Shown here piece by piece: positions 24,817 to 36,760 of a DNA stretch of 64,000 nucleotides. Position numbers and translations under genes: made by a program. This DNA is from WHSW01 sp963740055 (lineage in GTDB: Bacteria; Actinomycetota; Thermoleophilia; Solirubrobacterales; 70-9), in assembly GCA_963740055.1 (NCBI GenBank), contig CAVUCL010000004.1, positions 372,001-436,000 on the forward strand, in the 5' to 3' direction. Within the stretch, counting starts at the first letter, position 1; each line of letters opens with the position of its first letter. The notes beneath the pieces were generated by a model. It was not told the origin of the DNA. It saw only the letters and a program-made list of their open reading frames with translations, and ran no database searches.

Positions 24817-26468
24817 CAGCCGCCACCCACTTCGCCGAGCGACTCGGCCGCGTCCTTGGGCGCGCCGAGCGAGCGCGCCGCCTTCTCGATCTGGGGCGCC
24901 GGGAGCTCGGAGAGCAGCGCCTCGGCGTCGACCGGCGCGGCGTCCGCCGAGGACTCGTCGAACGGGATCGGCGCGGTCCCGGCCTCGAGGTTCGGCGGCT
25001 CCTGGGTCTCACAGGCACGCCGGGCTTGAACTTGGTCTTCGCCGAGTCCTCGATCCGCGGCGTCGCGCCGAGCAGATCGAGCGGGGTCAGGCCGACCGAG
25101 CCGTCGGTCGGGAACCCGAACTGGTCTCCCCCGTAGGCGGGGATCTTGACCGTGTTGGTGCCGCCGCCGGCCTGCACGCGGATGTACTGGCCGTTGGCGT
25201 CGCCCGAGCGGCTCTCGGAGGCGATCCCGGTGAGGCCGTAGCCGGTCTCCTCGAACACGCGCCCCGCGGGATCGTGCGGGTAGGTCGCGTCGAGCGGCTC
25301 GACCGTGTCGTTGGACCACGGGATCACGACCTCGTTGAAGCAGCTCGCGAGCGCGCGGGCCTCCCGCATGAACGGGATGTTGGTCCGCGCCAGCTTCGCC
25401 AGGCGGGGGATCGTCGGCCGCAGGTCGGCGACCAGGCCGCGGAGCTCGTCCTTGGCGACGAGCTCGCGCACCTGGGCGATGAACGGCGTCGCCGCGTCGC
25501 AGCGTCTCGGGGGTCGAGCGCACCCCGGGGAGCGCCTCGCGGGCGAAGGCGCGCAGCGCCGGGAAGGCCGAGTTCAGGTTCGTGAACGCCGGGCGCGCCG
25601 CCGCGAGCGTGTTCGGCAGCTCCTCGATCGCGGCGCCGAGCGCCGCGTCCTCGGCCGCGAACGAGCCGCTGAAGACGCGGAGGTTGGTGACCAGGTCCTG
25701 GAGCGTGCGCTCGTCGCGCCCGAGCCCGCGGACGACCCGGTCGAGCCCCTTGATCACGCCGCCGAGGTCGCCCGGCTCGGTGCCGAGGAAGGCCTCGTTG
25801 ACCTGCGAGGTGAACTTGTACGACGGCGGCGAGGTGCGGTAGAGCTCGCGGAAGCCCTCGGCGCCGCCGTGCTTGATCAGCGCGTTGCCGAACTGGTCCA
25901 GGAACACCTGCAGGTCGGCGCGGACGTCACCCTGGAGCGTCGTCAGCACTGTGTCGAGCTGGACCGAGTTCGAGGTCTGGTTGACCGGGAACGTATGGCC
26001 GTCGTCGACCTCGTCGGCGTTCGGGCTCCCGGGCTCGAGGTCGACGAAGTAGTTGCCCTCGAGGAAGAGGCGCGGGCGGACCTTGAAGCGCGCGTCGGAG
26101 CGCATCGGCAGCGCGTCCTCCTGCAGCTCCATCGTCACCACCGCGGCCTGCTCGGGCACGGTGTCGGTCGTCGTCGCCGGCGCCTCGTCGCCTGCCTGCG
26201 CCTGGAGCTCGTCGGCGTCGGCGCTCGAGAGCGTCTCGATCCCGGTCACCTTGCCGACCTCGACTCCGGCGACCCGCACCGGCGAGCCTTCGCGGATGCT
26301 CTGCGCGGAGGCGAACACCGCCTTGTACTCGTGCGTGTCGGTCCACGGCAGCTTCAGCCCGAGCCCGAGCAGCGACGAGAACGCGACCACCATGCCGAAG
26401 GCGATCAGCCCGAGGACGAGCAGGCCGATCAGCCAGCTCGGCATCTTGCGCCCGTGCTCGCGCCTCAC
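24816..26468 (-). CDS. MCE (MlaD) family protein 4, frame interrupted twice
   Basis: Starts at GTG 26468 overlapping the previous stop. A membrane anchor (SWLIGLLVLGLIAFGMVVAFSSL) is followed by the MCE domain (HEYKAVFASAQSIREGSPVRVAGVEVGKVTGIE) and a long alpha-helical stretch. Two single-base insertions, near 25498 and 25017, break the frame. After repair the protein is about 550 residues and ends SLGEVGGG. It would contribute one ring subunit of the MCE lipid-transfer assembly spanning from the cytoplasmic membrane outward. Confidence 0.75.
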   Translation of the reverse strand: MRREHGRKMPSWLIGLLVLGLIAFGMVVAFSSLLGLGLKLPWTDTHEYKAVFASAQSIREGSPVRVAGVEVGKVTGIETLSSADADELQAQAGDEAPATTTDTVPEQAAVVTMELQEDALPMRSDARFKVRPRLFLEGNYFVDLEPGSPNADEVDDGHTFPVNQTSNSVQLDTVLTTLQGDVRADLQVFLDQFGNALIKHGGAEGFRELYRTSPPSYKFTSQVNEAFLGTEPGDLGGVIKGLDRVVRGLGRDERTLQDLVTNLRVFSGSFAAEDAALGAAIEELPNTLAAARPAFTNLNSAFPALRAFAREALPGVRSTPETLRRGDAVHRPGARARRQGRAPRPGRRPAADDPPPGEAGADQHPVHAGGPRARELLQRGRDPVVQRHGRAARRDLPARSRGARVRGDRLRPHRDRLREPLGRRQRPVHPRAGRRRHQHGQDPRLRGRPVRVPDRRLGRPDPARSARRDAADRGLGEDQVQARRACETQEPPNLEAGTAPIPFDESSADAAPVDAEALLSELPAPQIEKAARSLGAPKDAAESLGEVGGG

Positions 26469-28137
26469 TTGCCGACCTTCTTCCAGGTCTGGGGCTGGCG
26501 CGAGTCGACCCGCGTGTCCTGGAGCTCACGCTGCTGGGCGTCGTTCCAGAACAGGGTCGTCGGTCCGCGCGAGCCGGGCAGGTCGGTGCTCCCGAGCGCC
26601 GGGTTGTCGGCGGCCTGGCCGGGGACCGGGAGGCGGCCGAGGTCGTAGCCGGACTGGCCGCCCTCGCAGTCCGCATTCTTCTGCCCGGTCGGCATGTAGG
26701 GGTGCGCGTTCAGGATCGGGAGCTCGTAGGGCTCGAAGGTGCGCCCGAGCGGCTCCGAGAGCCGTCCGTTGCTCTGAATTCCCGAGTAGCCGCTCGAGGA
26801 CCCCTCGACCTCGGCCGAGGCCGGGAACTCGGTCAGCATCTGGCGGAATGCGTAACCGACCTGGTCGCGATCGGAGAGCCCGTTGGGCGTGTACGTGAAC
26901 CAGTAGTTCCAGTAGTTGCAGACCGTCTGCGCCGGCGTCACCCACTTCGCCAGCGGCCTCGCGCCGTCGAAGGTGTCGTCGAGGCGCTGCAGGGTGACCT
27001 TGGTCGTCGGCTGGGTGACCAGGCGGTTGAGCGCCTTCAGCGCGCCGCCGAGCTTGCGGTTCATCTCCGGCGACTTGCGCAGCACCGGGGTGCCGACCGT
27101 GATCGCCTCGTTGAGGACCGGCAGCGTCGCCCGCAGGTCGGTGACCCCGGGGCGCAGCTCGCGCGAGAGCAGCGCGAACTCGCGCAGGAACGGTTCCTGG
27201 CGCGGGAGCAGCTCGATCCCGGTCTCGAGCGTCGGCGGTCCCTCGGCGATCGTGTCCTGGAGCGACGCCGGATCGGAGGAGATCGCGTCGAACGCGATCC
27301 CCGCGTTGGTGAAGAACGAGGCCTGCTGCTCGGCGACCGGGGCGACGATCCGCGCCGCGTCGCCGAGCTCGGGGAAGAAGCGCCGGAAGCGGGTGTCGGC
27401 CTCGGTCAGCACCGCGGTCACCGGGCGCAGTCCGCGGAACAGCGGCTCGAGGCTGGTGATCGCGTCGTTGAGCGAGGTCCCGCGAGCGGCGAAGGCGTCG
27501 CCGAAGCCGACCAGGTTCTTGCGCGCGTTCGTCCGCGTCGCGGTGTCGAAGGTGTTGTTGATGTCGTCGAACTCGGTCTGCGCCTGGAAGCAGCCGTTCT
27601 TCGCCTCGTCGGGAATCGAGCTCGTGAACTGCTCGGGGTTCGTCGGCAGCTTGCAGATCGACCCGTCGTCGGTGCCGTCGAAGGTGAAGCCCTCGACCGC
27701 GGGCTCGCCCTCGCCGCGGACGATCTCGAGGTACTTGAGGCCGAACGAAGACTTGTAGCGAACGCGGAAGATCGAGTCCTCGGGGATCGGCGAGGCGGAC
27801 TCGTCGAGCTTCAGGTTCAGGCGCGCGATCGCGCCGCCCGTGTTGCCGACCCCCTCGCTGCCCGAGCCCGCCTGCGCGGTGGTCGTCGCCTCATCGCTGG
27901 AGACGGCGTCGATCGACTCGACCACGCCGACCCGGTTGCCGCCGATCCGGATCTCGTTGTTGTTGGTCAGCCGGGCGGCGTCGGGAATCTCGACCGAGAC
28001 CCGGTAGACGGGCACGAACGGCAGGCCGCTGTTGGCGTTGTAGGCGAGGAAGACGGCGACGATCACGATCAGCGTCGTGACCGCGCCGACCATCGTCGGC
28101 GATGCCGTGACCGAGCCGATGGCGCCGCGCCGGTTCA

Positions 28138-28138
<1 letters not shown>
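26465..28138 (-). CDS. MCE (MlaD) family protein 3
   Basis: 557 residues, intact. Anchor at about residues 15-35 (TMVGAVTTLIVIVAVFLAY), then the MCE domain (YRVSVEIPDAARLTNNNEIRIGGNRVGVVESID, DSIFRVRYKSSFGLKYLEIVRGEG) and a long helical barrel-forming region with repeated LRPVTAVLTEAD-like segments. It is probably secreted and membrane-tethered, acting in lipid or sterol uptake. Start and stop overlap its neighbours (TGATG and GTGA), so it is translationally coupled. Confidence 0.85.
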
Positions 28139-29978
<1,840 letters not shown>

Positions 29979-29982
<4 letters not shown>

Positions 29983-31457
29983 GGGCCGGGCAGCACCTGG
30001 CTCGGGTCGCAGTCGCCCGGCTCGCCGTCGGTGAGCGCGCCGCCGTCGGTGAACGGGACCGAGCTGTCGGAGGGATCGATGTCGTTGACCGGCCGCTCGT
30101 TGCCCCCCGGGCAGCGGGCGTTGTTGCCGGTGTCGAGCTGCGCCTCGAGGTCGGTTCCGCTGAGCGGCGGCGAGAGCAGGTCCGGGAAGCCGCTCGGGCC
30201 GGAGACCGTGAACGAGTTGAAGGTGGTCGCGATCCGGCCGATGCCGCCGATCCCGTCGATCACGCCGGAGTGCCCGAAGTCGTCGAACCAGCCGACGAGC
30301 TCGGGCGTGTAGGCGCGGAAGAACTGCAGGTTCGTGAGCGAGTTCTCGAACGAGCACACCGACTCGCCGAAGGCGCCCTGGGAGAAGTCGTCGTCGGCCG
30401 GCGTCTCGAGGTCCTCGGGGTTCGAGGGCCCGGCGCCGCAGTCGGGCGAGCCCGAGCCGACGGCTACGGCGGCGAGCTTCGGCTGCAGCTTGGTCAGCTC
30501 GACCAGGTCGTTGTCGCGGCCCTTGCGCTTGACGATCGCGTTCAGGTCGCGCACGGTCGGCACCGCGTCGGCGGCGGCGGCGCGCAGCTCGGCGAGGAAC
30601 GGGCGCAGCTTGACCGCGGCCGGCTTCGAGGCGTCGACGAGCGGGTCGACGTCGTCGAGCGCCGCGCGCAGGTTGACGAAGGTCGTGTTCGCCTGGCGCA
30701 TGAAGCCGGGCAGGCGGCCGATCGCGGTCGCGAGCCGCTCCTTGCGGTCGCCGATCGCGTTCATCATCCGGTTCAGGTTCCCGACCAGCGCCGAGACGTC
30801 GGTCGAGCGCGCGGCGAGCGCCCCGGAGAGCTTCGAGGTGTCGACGATCAGCCGCTCGAAGGCGCGCTGGTCGGAGGTCAGCTCGCCGAACAGGCGGCGC
30901 GAGGTGGAGAGGAACGGGTTCAGGTAGCGCAGGCCCTCGTTCGCCTGCCGGCTGACGCCCTCGTAGGAGAGCTCGAATCCCTGGATCACGTGCTTGAAGT
31001 CCTCGATCGTCTCCGGGGTCAGCGTGTTGAAGAGCTGGTCGAGGTCGACCGCGGAGACGGTCTCGGCACGCGTCAGCGTCTCCCCCGAGGCGATCTCCTC
31101 GCCCGCGGAGGAGTCAGGCGGCAGCGTGAGCTGGACCTGGCGCCCGGCGATCTGCGAGAGCGAGGGCGAGCGGATCGTCGCCGTGGTCCCGCGCCGCAGC
31201 GGCGCGTAGTCCTCGCCGACCGAGAACGTGACCAGGGCGCCACCGTTCGGGCCCAGCTCGATCTCGTTCACGGTCCCGGTCGAGACGCCGCCGACGACGA
31301 CCTCGTTGCCCTTGACCAGCTGGCTCGCGTTGTCGAACTCGGCGGTGACCTCGTACTCCTCGCCGCCGCCCGAGGTGAGCAGGAGGAAGACGGCGACGAC
31401 AGCGATCGCCAGCGCGGCCAGCGCAGCGATACGCCCGATCCCGGATGAGGTTCTCAC
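29979..31457 (-). CDS. MCE (MlaD) family protein 1, first gene of the operon
   Basis: 492 residues from GTG 31457. The N-terminal anchor IAALAALAIAVVAVFLLLTSGG is followed by the MCE domain (YEVTAEFDNASQLVKGNEVVVGGVSTGTVNEIELG). The helical region ends in a Gly/Pro/Asp-rich tail with Cys residues. It is one of six consecutive MCE genes, the number found in classical mce operons, where the products assemble into one hetero-hexameric shuttle. The permease genes (yrbEA, yrbEB) and ATPase that power such systems are not found anywhere in this window. Confidence 0.83.
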
Positions 31458-31516
31458 CTAGCTCTCTCTCGTCCCTGTGCCGTTCCCCTACTGCGCCCCG
31501 GACTACGGGCGCAGCG

Positions 31517-31546
31517 AACCTAGCAACGGGTTCGCGCGGGTGTCAA
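31517..31546 (-). promoter_or_regulatory. Sigma-70-type promoter for the MCE operon
   Basis: On the minus strand TTGACA (31541-31546) and TAGGTT (31517-31522) are separated by 18 bp, close to the housekeeping consensus. Transcription would start near 31510 and give a leader of about 50 nt before the GTG at 31457. It lies in the 172-bp gap 31458-31629, which otherwise holds only a weak hairpin (AAGCGC and GCGCTT near 31566-31585) that may end the upstream lipoprotein transcript. Confidence 0.6.
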
Positions 31547-31629
31547 AGCACAACCGTTCCCCCGGAAGCGCTTTTTCATGCGCTTTGTCCCCCGCTTACG
31601 TTGAGTTCAGGTTAAGTGCCGCTCGACGC

Positions 31630-32001
31630 CTACTCGGCGAACGAGGCGAACGCCGTCGCCCGGGCGTAGACCTTGTAGAGGCGGAAGCCGACCGCGTAGT
31701 CGTTGGCGCAGGTGTTGTCGAGGACCTCGTAGGCCGCCTCGTCGGAGAGCTCCGGCGTCTTCACGTTCGAGTCCTCGAGGTTGATCTGCTCCTTGATCTC
31801 GGCGACCGTCGCCATCTGGGCGTCGAGGTCGCCCTCGACCCAGTCACGGCACTGGGCGAGCTGAGCGACCGAGCCGACGCGGACCTCGCCGAGCGCCTGC
31901 GCCTCGGGCTCGGCCGCGGGCTCGTCGTCGCCGCCGCAGCCCGCGAGCGCCAGCGCGAGGCCCGCCGCGAGGGCGCACAGGGTCCTGGCGGCTGAGCGCA
32001 C
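31630..32001 (-). CDS. Small lipoprotein of unknown function
   Basis: 123 residues from GTG 32001. The signal LCALAAGLALALAGC has lipobox Cys22. The mature domain (GEVRVGSVAQLAQCRDWVEGDLDAQMATVAEIKEQINLEDSNVKTPELSDEAAYEVLDNTCANDYAVGFRLYKVYARA) is mainly helical with two Cys that could pair. I do not recognise a family. The start lies 2 nt after the stop of the beta-helix protein, so the two are co-transcribed; both are exported. Confidence 0.65.
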   Translation of the reverse strand: MRSAARTLCALAAGLALALAGCGGDDEPAAEPEAQALGEVRVGSVAQLAQCRDWVEGDLDAQMATVAEIKEQINLEDSNVKTPELSDEAAYEVLDNTCANDYAVGFRLYKVYARATAFASFAE

Positions 32002-32003
32002 GG

Positions 32004-34031
32004 CTACTCGGGTGGCGCCGAGTCCGGGATCCCGGAGATCGCGTCCATCTGCGCCTCGAGCTCGGCGGCCCGCTCGGTCTCGAGCCAGTCGCGCGCCGCG
32101 CGGGCGAAGCTGCGCCGCTTCTCGCGCGCCGCCTCCGAGCCGGGCTTCGGCGGCAGCTCGTACCAGTCGCAGGACTCGGGCGGCGCGTCGCCCTCGCGGG
32201 CGAGGAAGCACGACACCAGGCCGGCGAACTTGACGCTGTCGCCGGTGCCGAGGCTCGACGCGCAGTCGGAGGGCAGGGCGTCGTTGCCGTCGCCGGGGGC
32301 CGCGGTCACGCTCTCGTTGGTGCCGTCGGGGCCCTTGTTGTCATACCAGCAGTTGCCGGTGTTGCCGTTCGCCTCGTCCCAGTAGAAGTCGGCCCCGTTG
32401 AGCAGCTTGCCCTTGGTGCCGCCGACGTTGTTGCCGAACTTGGTCAGCGCCGGGAACTTGTCAAACCCCTTCGGCACCTTGCCGAGGCGGTTCTTGTAGT
32501 ACTCGTTTGCGCACGACGTGGTCAGCTCCGGGGCGGTCGGGCACGAGACGCCCTCGTTGACGCTGCCCTCGGGGGTGACGAGCGCGTCGGGGACCGAGAC
32601 CAGGAAGGTGCCGTAGCGCCAGTTGTCCCAGATCCAGTTGTGGTGCACGCGGCCGTTGTTGTGTCCGGCCCAGAAGACGCCGACGCCGGAGGGCAGCACG
32701 CCAACCACCGGCTCGACCTTCGGGTTCTCGGTCCCGTAGAGGTCGAGGTTGTTGGAGTAGATCCGGTTGTGGTCGATCTCGACGCTGTCGGCCGGGAAGC
32801 CCGGGTGCCCGGCGGCCGAGATCGTGTCGGTCGAGATCCCAGCGGTGTTGCCGTAGATGTCGTTGCCGGTGATCCGGACCGCGTTGCCCATCGAGCCCGA
32901 GTAGGCGAGCACGCTGCCGTGCAGGTCGCACTTCTTCACCGTCGTGTTGATCCGCGGGGCGTCCGGATAGAAGGAGAGGTCGGCCTGCTCGCCGGTCTCG
33001 GGCGCGGCGCCCGGGTAGACCGCCGCGTCGCCGGCGCCGAAGGCGTCGCAGTTCTTGTACAGGCCGTGGTCGGAGGTGAAGGTGAGGTTGCCGTAGTCGG
33101 CGGCCCAGAACATCTTCACCCGGTTGATCAGGTAGCCGTCGGTCTCCTCGATGTAGACGCCGTGCTCGACCGCGGCTCGAGTGAGCAGGTTCTTGATCAC
33201 GATCCCGTCGGCGCGGTCGGCGCGCAGGACCACGTCCTTGTCGAGGCTGCCCGGCCGCGCCTCGGGCTTGCTCGAGTTCTTGTACTTGCTGCCGCCATCG
33301 ATGAGCACGTCCGCGGGCGAGACCCCGGAGCCCTCGATCTGGAAGTTGCAGCGCACGCACGGGCCCTCGTCGGGGATCCCGTGGCGGTCGTCGAGCGGCG
33401 GCTCGGGCGGCGGCTCGTCGGGCACCGCGCGGCCCTGGACGTAGATCAGGTTCTGGTCGTTGGGACAGGTGACCTGATAGCGGTAGCTCGGCGTCTCGGC
33501 GCCGCTCGAGTCCTCCTGGGTCAGATCCGCGCACTTCGGGTCGTTGATCGGCTGCTTGCGCGAGGTCGGTTCCTTGTAGCGACCGGGCATCACCACCACC
33601 CGGTCGTTGTTGCCGGAGTCGAACACGGCCGGCTGGATCTCCTTGTACTCGCACTGCTCGGCGAGCTCGCGGTTGATCCGCTTCAGCTTCTTCGCCTTCT
33701 TGTCGGAGACCTGCTTCTTCGGCTGGCTCGGGCGCAGCTTGTAGCCGCCCTTGGTCGCCTTGCGCAGCGACTTGTTCAGCGCCCGCAACGAGGACTTGCC
33801 GTTCTTGCCCTTGCAGACGACGTTGACCTGGCCCGGGCCCTTGCCGCTCGCCGCGGTGCCGAGCGAGCGTGCCTTCGGGACCTCGCCGCCCGCCGCCGGG
33901 GTGACCGACTTGTCGGGTCCCGGGTCGGGCCAGTACGAGGGCCGCTCGAGATGCGCGAGCGCAAGCGCGGGCAGGGCGAAGACCGCCACCGCGACGACGA
34001 TTGCCACCGACCAGCCGCGGCCCTTGCTCAT
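32004..34031 (-). CDS. Secreted right-handed beta-helix repeat protein
   Basis: 675 residues from ATG 34031, which has AGGAGG a few bases upstream; a start further up at 34088 is less likely. The signal (WSVAIVVAVAVFALPALALA) is followed by a Lys-rich region, then parallel beta-helix repeats recognisable from GVYIEETDGYLINRVKM, HGLYKNCDAFGAGD and VRITGNDIYGNTAG, DSVEIDHNRIYSNN and GRVHHNWIWDNW. This fold is used by pectate lyases and other polysaccharide-active or adhesive proteins; no catalytic set is obvious. It is cotranscribed with a small lipoprotein. Confidence 0.75.
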   Translation of the reverse strand: MSKGRGWSVAIVVAVAVFALPALALAHLERPSYWPDPGPDKSVTPAAGGEVPKARSLGTAASGKGPGQVNVVCKGKNGKSSLRALNKSLRKATKGGYKLRPSQPKKQVSDKKAKKLKRINRELAEQCEYKEIQPAVFDSGNNDRVVVMPGRYKEPTSRKQPINDPKCADLTQEDSSGAETPSYRYQVTCPNDQNLIYVQGRAVPDEPPPEPPLDDRHGIPDEGPCVRCNFQIEGSGVSPADVLIDGGSKYKNSSKPEARPGSLDKDVVLRADRADGIVIKNLLTRAAVEHGVYIEETDGYLINRVKMFWAADYGNLTFTSDHGLYKNCDAFGAGDAAVYPGAAPETGEQADLSFYPDAPRINTTVKKCDLHGSVLAYSGSMGNAVRITGNDIYGNTAGISTDTISAAGHPGFPADSVEIDHNRIYSNNLDLYGTENPKVEPVVGVLPSGVGVFWAGHNNGRVHHNWIWDNWRYGTFLVSVPDALVTPEGSVNEGVSCPTAPELTTSCANEYYKNRLGKVPKGFDKFPALTKFGNNVGGTKGKLLNGADFYWDEANGNTGNCWYDNKGPDGTNESVTAAPGDGNDALPSDCASSLGTGDSVKFAGLVSCFLAREGDAPPESCDWYELPPKPGSEAAREKRRSFARAARDWLETERAAELEAQMDAISGIPDSAPPE

Positions 34032-34136
34032 CCGTCCTCCTGCTCCTCGCGTGCCATACCCCTTAGTTGGAGCAGCGTAGCGGAGCACGGGCGTTCGCGG
34101 TCCGGCCGCCCGGCCGGCGCCCCAGCGGCGCCGCGC

Positions 34137-34430
34137 TCACGGCAGCAGGCTGCCGCCGGGCGGCAGCACCCAGAGCGTCTCCGGCAGCCGCTCGAGCTCG
34201 GCTCGGTCGAGCTCGCCGACGGTCGCGGCGCCGGTCGCTCGCATGCGCGCGGCGAGCGTGCGCCACGCCGCGGCCACCGCGCCGACCCGGCTGCGGTGGC
34301 CGAAGCCGGTCGCGGCGCTGAGCTCCTCGACCCGCTGCTCGACCTCGGCGAGGCTGAGCTCGCCGAAGCGCCGGCGCTCGCCGCCGGAGGCGACCTCGGC
34401 CGCGAGCAGCTCGTCGACCGTGGGCGCCAT
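34137..34430 (-). CDS. Hypothetical protein at the end of the hydrogenase operon
   Basis: 97 residues from ATG 34430, overlapping the hypF stop (TGATG). Helical and soluble: TVDELLAAEVASGGERRRFGELSLAEVEQRVEELSAATGFGHRSRVGAVAAAWRTLAARM, ending ETLWVLPPGGSLLP. I do not recognise a family. The overlap with hypF makes it a member of the hydrogenase operon and suggests an accessory role. Confidence 0.6.
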   Translation of the reverse strand: MAPTVDELLAAEVASGGERRRFGELSLAEVEQRVEELSAATGFGHRSRVGAVAAAWRTLAARMRATGAATVGELDRAELERLPETLWVLPPGGSLLP

Positions 34431-36760
34431 CAACCCGCCCGCTCGCGCTCACGGGCGGCGGCGACCGCGACCTGGCCGTAGGCGATCTGACCGTCGTTGG
34501 GCGGCAGCCGTCGCGGGATCAGGACCTCGAGCCGCCGCTCGCGCAGCAGCGCCGCGGTGCGCTCGAGCAGGAGCCGGTTCTGGAACACGCCGCCGGCGAG
34601 CGCGACCACGGAGAGCGAGCGGCGCTCGGCCTCGCGGGCGCAGGCGGCGGCGATCCCGGCCGCGAGGCCGTTGTGGAACCGGGCGCCGACGATCGCCACC
34701 GGCGTTCCCGCCTCGAGCTCGCTCGCCAGCGCCCGGATCGCCGCCCGCGGGTCGAGCACCGAGGGCGCCGCGCCCTCCGGATCGAGCGCGGTCACCGGAT
34801 AGGCGTCGCTCACCGCCGGGTCGGCGAGGCCCTCGAGCTCGCTCGCCGCCTGGCCCTCGTGGGCCACCCGCGCCCGAACCCCGCAGAGCGCGGCGGCGGC
34901 GTCGAAGAGGCGCCCGGCGCTGGTCGTCAGCGGTGAGTTGACCCCGCCCGCGACCAGCTTGCAGACGGCCTCCCAGGCCGGCTCGTCGACCTCGGCGGCG
35001 AGCGCGGCGGGGATCGCGGGACGCTCGGTCTCGAGCGCCGCCGCCAGCCACGAGCACGCCATCCGCCACGGCTCGCGGGTCGCGGCGTCGCCGCCCGGCA
35101 GGCGGACGGGAAACAGGAGCCCGGCGCGCTCGAAGGAGGCCAGCCCGCCGACCAGGATCTCGCCGCCCCAGACGGTCCCGTCACCCCCGTGGCCGGCGCC
35201 GTCGAGGATCGCCCCGACCGCCGGCCCCCGGCGCCCGTGCTCGGCGAGGCAGGCGGCCAGGTGAGCGTGATGGTGCTGGACCGCAACCGCCTCGACCCCG
35301 GCTCGCTCGAGCGCGTAGCGGGTCGCGAGGTAGTCCGGGTGCAGGTCATGGGCGACGACCTCGGGCTCGACCGCGAACAGGCGCTCGAAGTGCTCGATCC
35401 CGGCCTCGAACGAGCGCAGGGTCTCCCAGTTGCGGAGGTCGCCGATGTGGTGGCCGACCCACGCGCGGTCGCCCTTCGCGAGGCAGAAGGTGTTCTTGAG
35501 CTCGGCGCCGCAGCCGAGCACCGGGCGCGGCGCCGCCAGCGGCAGCTCGAGCACCGCGGGCGCGAACCCGCGCGAGCGGCGGATCAGCAGCGGCTCGGAG
35601 CGCAGCCGCGGGTCGAGCGAGCGGACGACCGAGTCGTCGGTGCGCACGTGGATCGGCCGCTCACCGACGAGGAAGGCATCGGCGATCTCGGAGAGGCGGG
35701 CGAGCGCGTCGGCGTCCTCGAACGCGATCGGCTCCTCGGCGCGGTTGCCGGAGGTCAGCACCAGCGCCGTGCCGGCGGCTCGCGCCAGCAGGTGGTGAAG
35801 CGGCGAGTACGGCAGCATCACGCCCAGGTCTCGCGAGCGCGGGGCGATCGCCGGCGCCAGATCGGCGCGGGGACGCCGGCGCGCGATCACGATCGGTCGC
35901 TCGGGGCCCTGAAGCAGCGCCTCCTCGGCGGCGGTCAGCTCGATCAGCTCGCGCGCGGCGGCGAGGTCGGGGGCCATGAGCGCGAACGGCTTCTGCTCGC
36001 GATGCTTTCGCGCCCGCAGCTCGGCCACCGCGCGCGCGTTGCCGGCGACGCAGGCGAGGTGGTAGCCGCCGACGCCCTTGACCGCGACGATCCGCCCGCG
36101 CGCAAGCCACGCCGCGGCGGCCTCGATCGGGTCGGTCCCGCGATCGGTCTCGGCCCCGGCGTGATCGAGCAGGCGGACCCGCGGGCCGCACTCGGGGCAG
36201 GCGTTGGGCTGGGCGTGGAAGCGGCGGTCGTGCGGATCCTCGTACTCGGCGCGACAGCGAGCGCACATCTCGAACCCCGCCATCGTCGTCTGAGGGCGGT
36301 CGTAGGGGACCCCGGTGACGATCGTGAACCGCGGGCCGCAGTTGGTGCAGTTGATGAACGGGTAGCGGTGGCGGCGGTCGCCGGGGTCGAGGAGCTCGGC
36401 GAGGCAGTCGTCGCACACCGCCATGTCGGGCGCGACCGCCGCGCGCGGCTCGCCGTGGCGCTCCGACTCGCGGATCCGGAAGCGGCGCTCGCCGAGCGCC
36501 GGAGCGGCCTGCTCGTCGATCGCCTCGACGGTCGCCAGCGGCGGCGCCTCGACCGGGAGCCGGGCGACGAACTCGTCGACGGACGGCGGCGCGCCCTCGA
36601 CCTCGATCACCACACCGCGCTCGTCGTTGAGCACCCAGCCGCCGAGCTCGAGCTCCTCGGCGAGCCGGAAGACGTAGGGCCTAAAGCCGACCCCCTGCAC
36701 GGTCCCGAGCACCCGCAGCCGCAGGCGCCGGGTGGCGGCTGCCTGCGCGGGCGCCGCCAT
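34430..36760 (-). CDS. hypF: Carbamoyltransferase HypF
   Basis: 776 residues. Domain order is as usual. An acylphosphatase domain comes first (RVLGTVQGVGFRPYVFRLA), then zinc fingers (CDDCLAEL, CTNCGPRF, CARCRAEY, CPECGP), a YrdC-like domain (KGVGGYHLACVAGNARAV, LTSGNRAEEPI) and a Kae1-like domain (VQHHHAHLAACLAEHG, DGAGHGGDGTVWGGE). It activates carbamoyl phosphate and transfers the carbamoyl group to HypE for making the CN ligands of the NiFe site. The start at 36760 overlaps the stop of the SIS-domain gene (TGATG). Confidence 0.95.
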   Translation of the reverse strand: MAAPAQAAATRRLRLRVLGTVQGVGFRPYVFRLAEELELGGWVLNDERGVVIEVEGAPPSVDEFVARLPVEAPPLATVEAIDEQAAPALGERRFRIRESERHGEPRAAVAPDMAVCDDCLAELLDPGDRRHRYPFINCTNCGPRFTIVTGVPYDRPQTTMAGFEMCARCRAEYEDPHDRRFHAQPNACPECGPRVRLLDHAGAETDRGTDPIEAAAAWLARGRIVAVKGVGGYHLACVAGNARAVAELRARKHREQKPFALMAPDLAAARELIELTAAEEALLQGPERPIVIARRRPRADLAPAIAPRSRDLGVMLPYSPLHHLLARAAGTALVLTSGNRAEEPIAFEDADALARLSEIADAFLVGERPIHVRTDDSVVRSLDPRLRSEPLLIRRSRGFAPAVLELPLAAPRPVLGCGAELKNTFCLAKGDRAWVGHHIGDLRNWETLRSFEAGIEHFERLFAVEPEVVAHDLHPDYLATRYALERAGVEAVAVQHHHAHLAACLAEHGRRGPAVGAILDGAGHGGDGTVWGGEILVGGLASFERAGLLFPVRLPGGDAATREPWRMACSWLAAALETERPAIPAALAAEVDEPAWEAVCKLVAGGVNSPLTTSAGRLFDAAAALCGVRARVAHEGQAASELEGLADPAVSDAYPVTALDPEGAAPSVLDPRAAIRALASELEAGTPVAIVGARFHNGLAAGIAAACAREAERRSLSVVALAGGVFQNRLLLERTAALLRERRLEVLIPRRLPPNDGQIAYGQVAVAAARERERAG

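Noticed and set aside
21861..25600. Programmed frameshifting or true pseudogenes in the MCE genes
   Set aside because: Too many breaks of one kind (single-base gains), no slippery motifs in common, and conserved residues and codon bias resume at once in the new frame.
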